Shown here piece after piece: positions 44,078-52,017 of a DNA stretch of 64,000 nt. The stretch comes from JAKZVK01 sp965248255. GTDB taxonomy: Bacteria; Acidobacteriota; Terriglobia; Bryobacterales; UBA6623. The notes beneath the pieces were generated by a model that was not told the DNA's origin, did not search any database, and saw only the letters and a list, made by a program, of their open reading frames with translations. The DNA is taken from positions 1,736,001-1,800,000 of the forward strand of contig CBDFIW010000003.1 in NCBI GenBank assembly GCA_965248255.1. The letters are read 5' to 3'. A program made the translations under genes and the position numbers. How positions within the stretch are numbered: the first letter of the stretch is position 1; every line of letters begins with the position of its first letter.

Positions 44078-46045
44078 ATGTGTCAAGGCTTCCGCATCAC
44101 CTGCTTCGTGGTCAGCCTATTGGCCGTCACTTCAGGGAGTGCCCGCGCTGATGCAACACACCCGCTCGATGCCCTCGATGCCACCGAGATCCAGGCCGCC
44201 GTCCGCTTGCTTCGCGAGACCGGCAACATTGATGACACGACGCTTTTCTCTTCGATCAAGCTAGCCGAGCCGCCCAAGGCCATCGTAAAGGCCTGGACCT
44301 CCGGTGACCCGATCCCGCGCGCGGCGCAGATCGTCGCCCGAACCGGCGGGCGTGCCTTCGCGGGCGTGGCCGACCTCAAGCGTGGTGCCGTCAAGAGCTG
44401 GACGCCCGTTGCAGGCGGACAGCCGCAAATCAGCGTCGACGAGTTCCTCAAGGTGAAGGCACTTGTGGCGTCTGACCCCAAGATGCGCGAACATCTCGCC
44501 CGGCGCGGGATCGACGATTTCGAAAAGCTGGCCTGCGTACCCCGGTCGGTCGGTAACTTCGGTGCCCCCGCGGAGAACGAGCGGCGGATCGTGAAATCCG
44601 ATTGTTTCGATCTCCACGGTGTCAAGACCAGCGCCTTCGCTAATCCGATCGAGGGACTCTTCGCCACTGTCGACCTCGACGCCATGGAGATCATCGAGAT
44701 TACCGATCTCGGCGTCGTTCCGGTTCCGCCGGGCAACTACGACTACGATCCTGGCTCCGTCGAAATGCGCCCCCAACCGAAGCCGATCCGAATCGCGGCG
44801 CCAGAGGGCGCGAACTATCGGCTGGAGGGTTCGGTCGTGCACTGGCAGAACTGGCGTCTCCACGTGCGTTTCGATGAACGCATGGGAGTCGTGATCTCCG
44901 ACGTGCACTACCGAGACGGGGAGCGGGACCGCTCCGTCCTCTATCAGGGCTCGCTCTCGGAGATATTCGTGCCATACCAGGATCCGACGACGGGCTGGTA
45001 CTTCCGAAACTACATCGACGAGGGCGAGTACGGGCTGGGTGTGCTCGCCACGGAACTGGCGGCCGGCGCCGACTGTCCGGCGAGCGCACGTTTTCTCTCG
45101 CCCGTTCTTGCCGCCGAGACGGGAGAGCCCGAGCCTCAGAAAGATAGGGTGTGCATCTTCGAACGCGATCCCGGCCATCCCCTGTGGCGCCATGCCGAGT
45201 TCTTCACGGGGTCCGTCGAGAGCCGCCCGGCGATTGAGCTGGTTATCCGCTTCATCTCAACCGTCGGGAACTACGACTACATCTTCGATTGGCGCCTGAC
45301 CCAAACGGGCGAGATCACGTATCGTGCTGGCGCCACGGGGATCGATTCCGTGAAAGGCGTCAAGGCGCGTTCGATGGCCGACCCCAGCGCACCCAACGAC
45401 ACCGCCTATGGCGCGCTGATCGCTCCCGGGCGAGTGGGGATCAACCACGATCACTTCTTTAGCATTCGCTTCGACCTTGACGTGGATGGGACGCGCAACC
45501 ACTTCATCCAAGACGCCCTGCGGCCGAAGCGCGAGCCGCAGGGCGGAAAGCGCAAGAGCGTGTGGGGCGTGGAGACGAAGTCGCCGCAGCGAGAGCTGGA
45601 GGCGCGATACCGCATTGACCTAGCCAGGCCGAGTCTGTGGCGAGTAGCCAATGCCGATAGCAAGAACGAGGTTGGGAACGTCGTGAGCTACCAGATCGTT
45701 CCCGGCGCCAATGCCATGCCCTTGGTCGACGAAGACGATCCGCCTCGCACCCGCGCGGGCTTCATCGATTACCATCTTTGGGTGACGCGCCACGGTCCCG
45801 GGGAGGTCTACGCGGCCGGACGCTTCCCCAACCAGTCGACGCCCGGCCAGGGTCTTCCTCGGTGGACGAAGCAGAACCGCGAGATCATGAACAAAGACCT
45901 CGTAGTCTGGTACACCCTCGGTTTCCATCACGTGCCTTCTTCGGAAGACTGGCCGGTCTACAAAACCGGCTTTCACGGCGTGACGCTCAGGCCCTACAAC
46001 TTTTTCGATCGAAACCCCGCGATCGACGTGCCGCCTCGCAAGTAG
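44078..46045 (+). CDS. copper amine oxidase (TPQ-dependent), secreted
   Basis: 655 residues from ATG 44078, after GAGGGGAAG, giving a signal peptide (GFRITCFVVSLLAVTSGSARA). The catalytic domain contains NYDY in FISTVGNYDYIFDWRLTQTG; Tyr399 is the residue converted to topaquinone. Copper ligands are expected in NHDHFFSIRF and GFHHVPSSEDWPVY. A catalytic-base Asp lies in PYQDPTTGWYFRNYIDEGEY. These enzymes oxidise primary amines to aldehydes, releasing ammonia and hydrogen peroxide, usually in the periplasm. It probably lets the cell use environmental amines. No aldehyde dehydrogenase is adjacent. The IS630 copy 2 lies 98 bases after its stop. Confidence 0.9.
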   Translation: MCQGFRITCFVVSLLAVTSGSARADATHPLDALDATEIQAAVRLLRETGNIDDTTLFSSIKLAEPPKAIVKAWTSGDPIPRAAQIVARTGGRAFAGVADLKRGAVKSWTPVAGGQPQISVDEFLKVKALVASDPKMREHLARRGIDDFEKLACVPRSVGNFGAPAENERRIVKSDCFDLHGVKTSAFANPIEGLFATVDLDAMEIIEITDLGVVPVPPGNYDYDPGSVEMRPQPKPIRIAAPEGANYRLEGSVVHWQNWRLHVRFDERMGVVISDVHYRDGERDRSVLYQGSLSEIFVPYQDPTTGWYFRNYIDEGEYGLGVLATELAAGADCPASARFLSPVLAAETGEPEPQKDRVCIFERDPGHPLWRHAEFFTGSVESRPAIELVIRFISTVGNYDYIFDWRLTQTGEITYRAGATGIDSVKGVKARSMADPSAPNDTAYGALIAPGRVGINHDHFFSIRFDLDVDGTRNHFIQDALRPKREPQGGKRKSVWGVETKSPQRELEARYRIDLARPSLWRVANADSKNEVGNVVSYQIVPGANAMPLVDEDDPPRTRAGFIDYHLWVTRHGPGEVYAAGRFPNQSTPGQGLPRWTKQNREIMNKDLVVWYTLGFHHVPSSEDWPVYKTGFHGVTLRPYNFFDRNPAIDVPPRK

Positions 46046-46144
46046 CGGATCGCCCGCTTCACCGCGAAGCGGCAACTGCGATTCACACTGCCGCAAGGAG
46101 CATTATTCGGAGTCAGATCAATGCCCGGCTGAGCGTGCCGCCTA

Positions 46145-47238
46145 TTGAATCCCGCAAATTATTATGACACCTTTTGACAGTGTGGAGCATCTATATATGT
46201 ATGGGCAACCCCAAAGGTGTGAAGCGGGATTTCAAGGCGCTGGAGAAGCGCCGTTTCGAAGCGATGCGGCTGCTCCACCAAGGCCACAATCAGTCCGAGA
46301 CGGCGAGACGGCTGAACGTCGCTCGCCAAACCGTCAGTGAGTGGCGGCGGCAATACCGCGAGCAGGGTGCGGCCGGACTCCGCCAGGCCGGGCGCGCCGG
46401 ACGCAAGCCGCTCCTCGATGCCGCACAACGCGAACGCCTGACGTCGCTGCTGCTGGAAGGCCCGGAAGCCCACGGCTTCCCAACGCCCCTGTGGAGCTGT
46501 CCGCGGGTGGCTCGGCTGACCGGAGACGAGTTCGGGGTCGCATACCACGCAGGCCACGCCTGGAAGATCCTGCGAGCGCTCGACTGGAGCCCGCAACGCC
46601 CGGCCGGAAAGGCGCGCGAGCGCAACGAAGAGCGGATCCGCACCTGGAAGCGCAAGACCTGGAAGCGCATTAAAAAAAAGCCCAAAACGAAGGCCGTACG
46701 CTCGTCTTCATCGACGAAAGCGGATTGAGTCAGAAGCCGCATCGCTGCCGCACCTGGGCGCCACGTGGCCAAACACCGGTGCTGCAGTTTAACTTCAACT
46801 GGGAGAAGCTTTCCGTCTCGGCGGGGCTGACGCTGCGTAACTTCTACTTCCGGCTCTATCCCGGTGCGATCGGCAAAGAGCAAGTGATCGACTTTCTCAA
46901 GGCGTTGGTACGTCATATCGATCGCCCGCTGCTGATCGTCTGGGATCGGCTGCCGGCGCACCGTAGCCGCCTGGTGCAAGAGTTCATCGAACTCTCCGAA
47001 GGCCACATCGCAACCGAGTACTTGCCACCCTATGCGCCGGAGTTGAATCCGGTGGAATACATCTGGGCTTACTGGAAGCAGCACGAGTTGCCGAACGTCT
47101 GTCCGAAAGACTACGGCGAGCTGAACGAGCGGGCCCGCAAGGCACTCCGCCGCATGTACCGCAAACCGCGTTTGATCACGGCCTTCTGGAAACAGTCTTC
47201 TCTTTGTTTTGACTGACTCTATATTATGCGGGAGTCAA
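46145..47238 (+). mobile_element. IS630-family insertion sequence, copy 2 (1094 bp)
   Basis: Same length, ends and orientation as copy 1 at 1686-2779. TA flanks both sides (46143-46144 and 47239-47240) with C before and G after, so the target was again CTAG. It lies in the spacer between the amine oxidase and the sigma factor genes and breaks no recognisable gene. Confidence 0.93.
46201..47216 (+). CDS. IS630-family transposase, copy 2, two frames joined by frameshift
   Basis: Identical layout to copy 1: frame A from ATG 46201 to stop 46728, frame B to 47216, with the A8 slippery run at 46672-46679. It has Ile where copy 1 has Thr in GKEQVxDFLKAL. HTH and DDE motifs are complete in the frameshift product. 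Confidence 0.85.
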
Positions 47239-47492
47239 TAGATTGTCGGGGATGAGAGGGTGCGAGATGGTTTCGCCAGTTAGGGCACAGCCTCAGGTGA
47301 CCTGAGGAGATCGTATCCACCCCGTTTTCGACTCCGCGGAAGCAGAATCGCCAGGACTATGCCGGAGCGATCTCCTGACCATGAACGAAGCCTGGGCTGG
47401 CTCTCGCTCGAACCGTTGGGCAATTCGCCCTGCCTGGACCAGGGGGAAGGGCCCTCTGTACTGCGACTATATAGGCACCGGAGTCGCGTCTC

Positions 47493-48095
47493 TTGGACAC
47501 CAGCAGCTCTTCCTCGACCTATCTGGCGCAGGCTCAAGACGATGGCGCCGCCACAGACCTGGAATTGGTGGCGGCTGTCTTACGCAAGGAGCGCAAGGCC
47601 ACAGCTGAATTCGTCAGTCGCTTCTCTGATGGGCTGTACGCGTACCTTCACCGCCGGCTCGTTCCGCGAGCCGACTTGATCGATGACCTGCTCCAAGAAG
47701 TGTTTCTCGCGGCCTGGATGAATCTCGAACGTTTCCAGGGTCGCTCGTCGCTGCGGGCTTGGCTTCATGGCATTGCCCGGCACAAAGTAGAAGACTATTA
47801 CCGGCAGCAGCTTCGTCAGCCCGAACCCGTGGCGGAAGACAAGTTAGAGTCAGATTCGGCACCCGCGGTTGAACCGCCGTTTGACAAATTCCTTGACCGC
47901 GAGCACCTGGAGGCCAAGACAAGGCACGTGCTCGAATCTCTGCCCGACCGGTACCGCGCGGCGTTGCTCTGGCGCTACTGGGAAAAGCGGAGCGCGCAGG
48001 AGATGGCCAGCCAGACCGGAAAGAGTGAGAAAGCGATCGAGTGTCTTCTGGCGCGGGCGCGGCAGCAGTTTCGACGGAGGTGGAAAGATGAATAG
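47493..48095 (+). CDS. ECF-type RNA polymerase sigma factor
   Basis: 200 residues from TTG 47493. Region 2 shows LVPRADLIDDLLQEVFLAAW and GRSSLRAWLHGIARHKVEDY; region 4 shows RHVLESLPDRYRAALLWRYW and SAQEMASQTGKSEKAIECLL followed by ARARQQFRRRW. Both sigma regions of an ECF factor are complete, with a linker of about 50 residues. It directs RNA polymerase to a stress or envelope regulon that cannot be identified. The next gene overlaps its end by 8 bases, so they are translated together. Confidence 0.9.
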   Translation: MDTSSSSSTYLAQAQDDGAATDLELVAAVLRKERKATAEFVSRFSDGLYAYLHRRLVPRADLIDDLLQEVFLAAWMNLERFQGRSSLRAWLHGIARHKVEDYYRQQLRQPEPVAEDKLESDSAPAVEPPFDKFLDREHLEAKTRHVLESLPDRYRAALLWRYWEKRSAQEMASQTGKSEKAIECLLARARQQFRRRWKDE

Positions 48096-48435
48096 AACGC
48101 CACCTGACGAACAGCCATTCGGGAATCTCGCTTCCAAGATCGAAGCCGATGCACCGGCGGAGCTTGCCACACCTTCCCGGTTGAAGTCGAGGCTCTACTC
48201 GGCACTTATCCGTCGACAGGAAGAATCCGGTCCGTTGGCGAGTCTCGCGGAGACTAAGGCGGCTGGCCGCGGTCTCTGTGTGTTCGAACAGTTGGTTCAG
48301 ATCTCTCCTCTTGGAGAAAAAGGGAAATCGTTCAACTGCTGCCGGCTTTGTCATGCGCGAGTCCTCGCCGAGACCCTTGAGAAGGCTCCCATCCATTGGG
48401 AGCACTGCCCCTACGTAGGTTTCCAGGAAGGCTGA
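48088..48435 (+). CDS. small Cys/His protein overlapping the sigma factor gene, candidate anti-sigma
   Basis: 115 residues from ATG 48088, overlapping the sigma stop by 8 bases. The N-terminal half is polar and helical (ASKIEADAPAELATPSRLKS, RLYSALIRRQEESG). The C-terminal half has NCCRLCHARVLAETLEKAPI and HWEHCPYV, a cluster of Cys and His residues that could bind zinc. By position and size it could regulate the sigma factor, like zinc-binding anti-sigma proteins, but the classical HxxxCxxC signature is not present and there is no membrane helix. The role is inferred. Confidence 0.6.
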   Translation: MNRTPPDEQPFGNLASKIEADAPAELATPSRLKSRLYSALIRRQEESGPLASLAETKAAGRGLCVFEQLVQISPLGEKGKSFNCCRLCHARVLAETLEKAPIHWEHCPYVGFQEG

Positions 48436-48460
48436 CGGGTTGCTGCGCGAGAGAACGCTA

Positions 48461-49624
48461 GTGTAGTGCGTCAAGCAGATTGCACCTTATGCAGGGCGGC
48501 ACGTCCGCGCTTGACTTTCTCGAGGATGTCGGAGGCGGTCGCGGTCCAGATGAAGGGCGTGGGATGCCCGTTGTGCTGGGCGATGTAGTCGTCAATGGCG
48601 GCGACGAGCTCGTCCACGCTGCGAAACACGCCGCGGCGCAGGCGCTTGACGGTGAGATCGCGAAAGAATCGCTCGACCATGTTCAGCCACGACGCCGAGG
48701 TCGGGGTGAAATGAATGTGGAAGCGCGGGTGACGATCGAGCCAACGCTTCACAGCGGCATGCTTGTGGGTGGCATAGTTGTCCACGATGAGATGAAGCTG
48801 TTTGTCCTTGGGGGTGCGGCGGTCAATTAAGCGCAGGAAGCGCAGCCATTCCTGGTGGCTGTGTCGGGGCATGCACTCGGCGATCACGCTGCCGTCAAGG
48901 CTGTTGAGCGCCGCAAACAGGGTGGTCGTGCCGTTGCGCTTGTAATCGTGGGTCATCGTTTGGCCGCGTCCCTTTTTGAGCGGCAGGCCGGGCTGGGTGC
49001 GATCGAGGGCTTGGATTTGGGACTTCTCATCGAGCGAGAGAACCAGAGCATGCTCAGGCGGATTGAGATAGAGTCCGACGATGTCGTCGAGTTTCTCGGC
49101 GAAACGCGGGTCATTGCTGAGCTTGAAGGTCTTGACGCGGTGGGGCTTGAGGCCATGGGCGCGCCAAATCCGTCCCACGGTGGAAGCGCTGACGCCGGCC
49201 GCGGCGGCCATGGTGCGGCGGCTCCAGTGGGTGGCGTTGGACGGTTTCTCGCGGGTGGTCTTGTGGATGATCTGCTGTACTTTCTGCTTCGAGACGGCAG
49301 GTTTACGACCGGGCCGTGGGGCGTCTTTTGCAATGCCGGCGATGCTGCTTTCGAGAAAGCGCGTGCGCCAGCGGGCCACCAACTGCCGCGAGACACCGAG
49401 CTGTGCGGCGATCTGCTTATTCTCGAGACCGTCGGCGGCCAGCAGGACAATCCTGGCTCGCAGGGCGAGACGAACGGCGACTTGGCGGCCGCGCGCGTAG
49501 CGGTCCAACTGCTTGCATTGCGCTGTGTTCAAAGTTACTGGTTGTGCTCTTCGCATCCCATGCCTCCTGTTAATAGAGACGATGGGAAGTCAATATAAGT
49601 TACATTATTTATGGTGCACTACAC
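48461..49624 (-). mobile_element. second IS630-family element, copy A (1164 bp, minus orientation)
   Basis: Ends are GTGTAGTGC inverted repeats, with TA outside on both sides (48459-48460 and 49625-49626) and C/G beyond, that is a CTAG target. Unrelated in ends to the 1094-bp IS630 element. Copy B at 50854-52017 has the same length in the opposite orientation; one silent difference was seen. Confidence 0.92.
48471..49556 (-). CDS. IS630-family transposase, copy A
   Basis: A 361-residue protein in one frame from ATG 49556, needing no frameshift. HTH part: DGLENKQIAAQLGVSRQLVA and RPGRKPAVSKQKVQQIIH. DDE core: ALVLSLDEKSQIQALDRTQP, KQLHLIVDNYATHKHAAVKR and TPTSASWLNMVERFFRDLTV, giving the Asp, Asp and Glu expected. 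Complete and probably active. Confidence 0.92.
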   Translation of the reverse strand: MRRAQPVTLNTAQCKQLDRYARGRQVAVRLALRARIVLLAADGLENKQIAAQLGVSRQLVARWRTRFLESSIAGIAKDAPRPGRKPAVSKQKVQQIIHKTTREKPSNATHWSRRTMAAAAGVSASTVGRIWRAHGLKPHRVKTFKLSNDPRFAEKLDDIVGLYLNPPEHALVLSLDEKSQIQALDRTQPGLPLKKGRGQTMTHDYKRNGTTTLFAALNSLDGSVIAECMPRHSHQEWLRFLRLIDRRTPKDKQLHLIVDNYATHKHAAVKRWLDRHPRFHIHFTPTSASWLNMVERFFRDLTVKRLRRGVFRSVDELVAAIDDYIAQHNGHPTPFIWTATASDILEKVKRGRAALHKVQSA

Positions 49625-49626
49625 TA

Positions 49627-50853
49627 GGTGGCAACCCGGATCATTGGCGAGAGGGAGTGCCGCACTTTCGAAGAGTGGAGCTGCAGGAGGTCTATCCGGG
49701 CATCGATCTGACCTATCGCGGCACACAGGGAAGGCTTGAGTTTGACTTTCTTGTCCATCCAGGCGCTGACGCAGACCCTATTCGGCTGGCGTTCGAAGGG
49801 GCGTCGTCAATAGCACATGGTGAGCAGGGAGATCTCATCATCGAAACTTTGGGCGGTGCACTCCGTCTGCGCCGTCCAGCGGTATTTCAAACGATCGGTG
49901 GAGAGCGGATCGAGATCGCGGCTCGATTCCTTCTCGGAGAAGACACCACGGTGGGCTTCGACCTCGGCCCGTATCGCGAGGACTACGCTCTCCTGATCGA
50001 TCCGATCGTCGAATACGCCACCTTCCTAGGGGGATCGGAGGACGATCTGGCGGGAGGTGTCGCGGTTGACGCCAATGGGAATGCCTACGTCGCGAGTACG
50101 ACGACCAGCTTTAATTTCCCGACCCGCAACGGTTTCGACCCCTCGTATGACCGATTCACGGATGTGAACGTGACCAAACTCACCGCGGACGGGAGCGACA
50201 TGGTTTTCTCCACGTACCTTGGCGGGGACGACATCGAAGCTGCCCATCATATTGACGTCGACGGGGAAGGCAACGCTTATGTGGTGGGAGTCCACGAAAT
50301 GCTGGGAGCGACACGCGAATTCCCGACGACCGTGGGGGCCTTCGACACTACCTTCAATGGCGAAATCGACGGATTCGTTACCAAGCTGGATGCCACCGGG
50401 GGCGCGCTTGTGTACTCGACACTACTGGGCACCCCGAAAGCGGAGGGAATCTCGGCGGCGCGAGTCGACCGCGAGGGCAGCGTCTACCTCGTCGGGGAGT
50501 CCAACGGCTCCTTTCCCACAACGACGGACGCATACGACCGTGTCTTCAACGGGGGCGGCTCGGATGGTTTCCTGGCCAAGCTGGACCCCACGGGCAGCGA
50601 GTTGCTCTACGCCACTTACTTCGGAGGCTCAGGGCGGGATCGCGTACGGTCGATGGCTTTGGATCAGGAGGGCTTCGCCTACATCGCCGGGATTACCGAC
50701 AGTTTCGACTTGCATACCACACCCGGGGCCTTTCAGCCTGAACGAGCCGGTGGTGACGACGTCTTCGTCATCAAGATCGACGCCTCGGGAGATGCGCCGG
50801 TCTACGCTACCTACTTGGGGGGGGGCGGGGAAATCAGAACGAGGCTCATGCTA
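49627..50853 (+). pseudogene. SBBP beta-propeller repeat gene, 5' part, between two IS copies
   Basis: Begins in GGNPDHWREGVPHFRRVELQ then EVYPGIDLTYRGTQGRLEFD, the DUF7948-like region that normally precedes SBBP propellers. Four to five SBBP repeats follow (YATFLGGSEDDLAGGVAVDA, NGNAYVAS, YATYFGGSGRDRVRSMALDQ). The N-terminus with signal peptide is missing: copy A of the IS630 element interrupts the frame at its left, and beyond it lies the anti-sigma-like gene. At 50817-50825 is a G9 run; the continuation across copy B (NEAHASVGIDSGGNAY) requires G10. So this gene carries two insertions, a lost 5' end and one frameshift. Confidence 0.75.
50817..50825 (+). repeat. G9 homopolymer tract in the SBBP gene
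   Basis: After YATYL the run of nine G puts the next codons in a frame reading GEIRTRLML; ten G would give GGGRGNQNEAHA, which joins correctly to SVGIDSGGNAYITG on the far side of the IS. Confidence 0.8.
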
Positions 50854-52017
50854 GTGTAGTGCACCATAAATAATGTAACTTATATTGGCTTCCCATCGTC
50901 TCTATTAACAGGAGGCATGGGATGCGAAGAGCACAACCAGTAACTTTGAACACAGCGCAATGCAAGCAGTTGGACCGCTACGCGCGCGGCCGCCAAGTCG
51001 CCGTTCGTCTCGCCCTGCGAGCCAGGATTGTCCTGCTGGCCGCCGACGGTCTCGAGAATAAGCAGATCGCCGCACAGCTCGGTGTCTCGCGGCAGTTGGT
51101 GGCCCGCTGGCGCACGCGCTTTCTCGAAAGCAGCATCGCCGGCATTGCAAAAGACGCCCCACGGCCCGGTCGTAAACCTGCCGTCTCGAAGCAGAAAGTA
51201 CAGCAGATCATCCACAAGACCACCCGCGAGAAACCGTCCAACGCCACCCACTGGAGCCGCCGCACCATGGCCGCCGCGGCCGGCGTCAGCGCTTCCACCG
51301 TGGGACGGATTTGGCGCGCCCATGGCCTCAAGCCCCACCGCGTCAAGACCTTCAAGCTCAGCAATGACCCGCGTTTCGCCGAGAAACTCGACGACATCGT
51401 CGGACTCTATCTCAATCCGCCTGAGCATGCTCTGGTTCTCTCGCTCGATGAGAAGTCCCAAATCCAAGCCCTCGATCGCACCCAGCCCGGCCTGCCGCTC
51501 AAAAAGGGACGCGGCCAAACGATGACCCACGATTACAAGCGCAACGGCACGACCACCCTGTTTGCGGCGCTCAACAGCCTTGACGGCAGCGTGATCGCCG
51601 AGTGCATGCCCCGACACAGCCACCAGGAATGGCTGCGCTTCCTGCGCTTAATTGACCGCCGCACTCCCAAGGACAAACAGCTTCATCTCATCGTGGACAA
51701 CTATGCCACCCACAAGCATGCCGCTGTGAAGCGTTGGCTCGATCGTCACCCGCGCTTCCACATTCATTTCACCCCGACCTCGGCGTCGTGGCTGAACATG
51801 GTCGAGCGATTCTTTCGCGATCTCACCGTCAAGCGCCTGCGCCGCGGCGTGTTTCGCAGCGTGGACGAGCTCGTCGCCGCCATTGACGACTACATCGCCC
51901 AGCACAACGGGCATCCCACGCCCTTCATCTGGACCGCGACCGCCTCCGACATCCTCGAGAAAGTCAAGCGCGGACGTGCCGCCCTGCATAAGGTGCAATC
52001 TGCTTGACGCACTACAC
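50854..52017 (+). mobile_element. second IS630-family element, copy B (1164 bp, plus orientation)
   Basis: GTGTAGTGC ends with flanking TA (50852-50853 and 52018-52019) and C/G outside, that is CTAG. Removing the element with one TA joins GAGGCTCATGC to TAGCGTCGGAATC, restoring EAHASVGIDSGG in a propeller repeat. The join shows the host sequence on both sides is native and not inverted. Confidence 0.93.
50922..52007 (+). CDS. IS630-family transposase, copy B
   Basis: The same 361-residue protein as copy A, from ATG 50922 after GGAGGCATGGG. One synonymous difference (ACT for ACC in RTPKDKQ) was noticed. HTH and DDE motifs complete. Confidence 0.92.
   Translation: MRRAQPVTLNTAQCKQLDRYARGRQVAVRLALRARIVLLAADGLENKQIAAQLGVSRQLVARWRTRFLESSIAGIAKDAPRPGRKPAVSKQKVQQIIHKTTREKPSNATHWSRRTMAAAAGVSASTVGRIWRAHGLKPHRVKTFKLSNDPRFAEKLDDIVGLYLNPPEHALVLSLDEKSQIQALDRTQPGLPLKKGRGQTMTHDYKRNGTTTLFAALNSLDGSVIAECMPRHSHQEWLRFLRLIDRRTPKDKQLHLIVDNYATHKHAAVKRWLDRHPRFHIHFTPTSASWLNMVERFFRDLTVKRLRRGVFRSVDELVAAIDDYIAQHNGHPTPFIWTATASDILEKVKRGRAALHKVQSA

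Noticed and set aside
1684..47240. A 44-kb composite transposon bounded by the two IS630 copies
   Set aside because: Each copy has its own complete CTAG target flanks, and the region contains ordinary chromosomal genes such as tRNA-Phe; nothing shows that the two copies moved together.
49513..49626. Start of the SBBP reading frame inside the IS
   Set aside because: These codons are the antisense strand of the transposase leader; the host gene begins only after the TA at 49625-49626.
49627..50853. Present inversion of the segment between the two inverted IS copies
   Set aside because: Joining the bases across copy B restores EAHASVGIDSGG in a propeller repeat, so the segment is in its original orientation.
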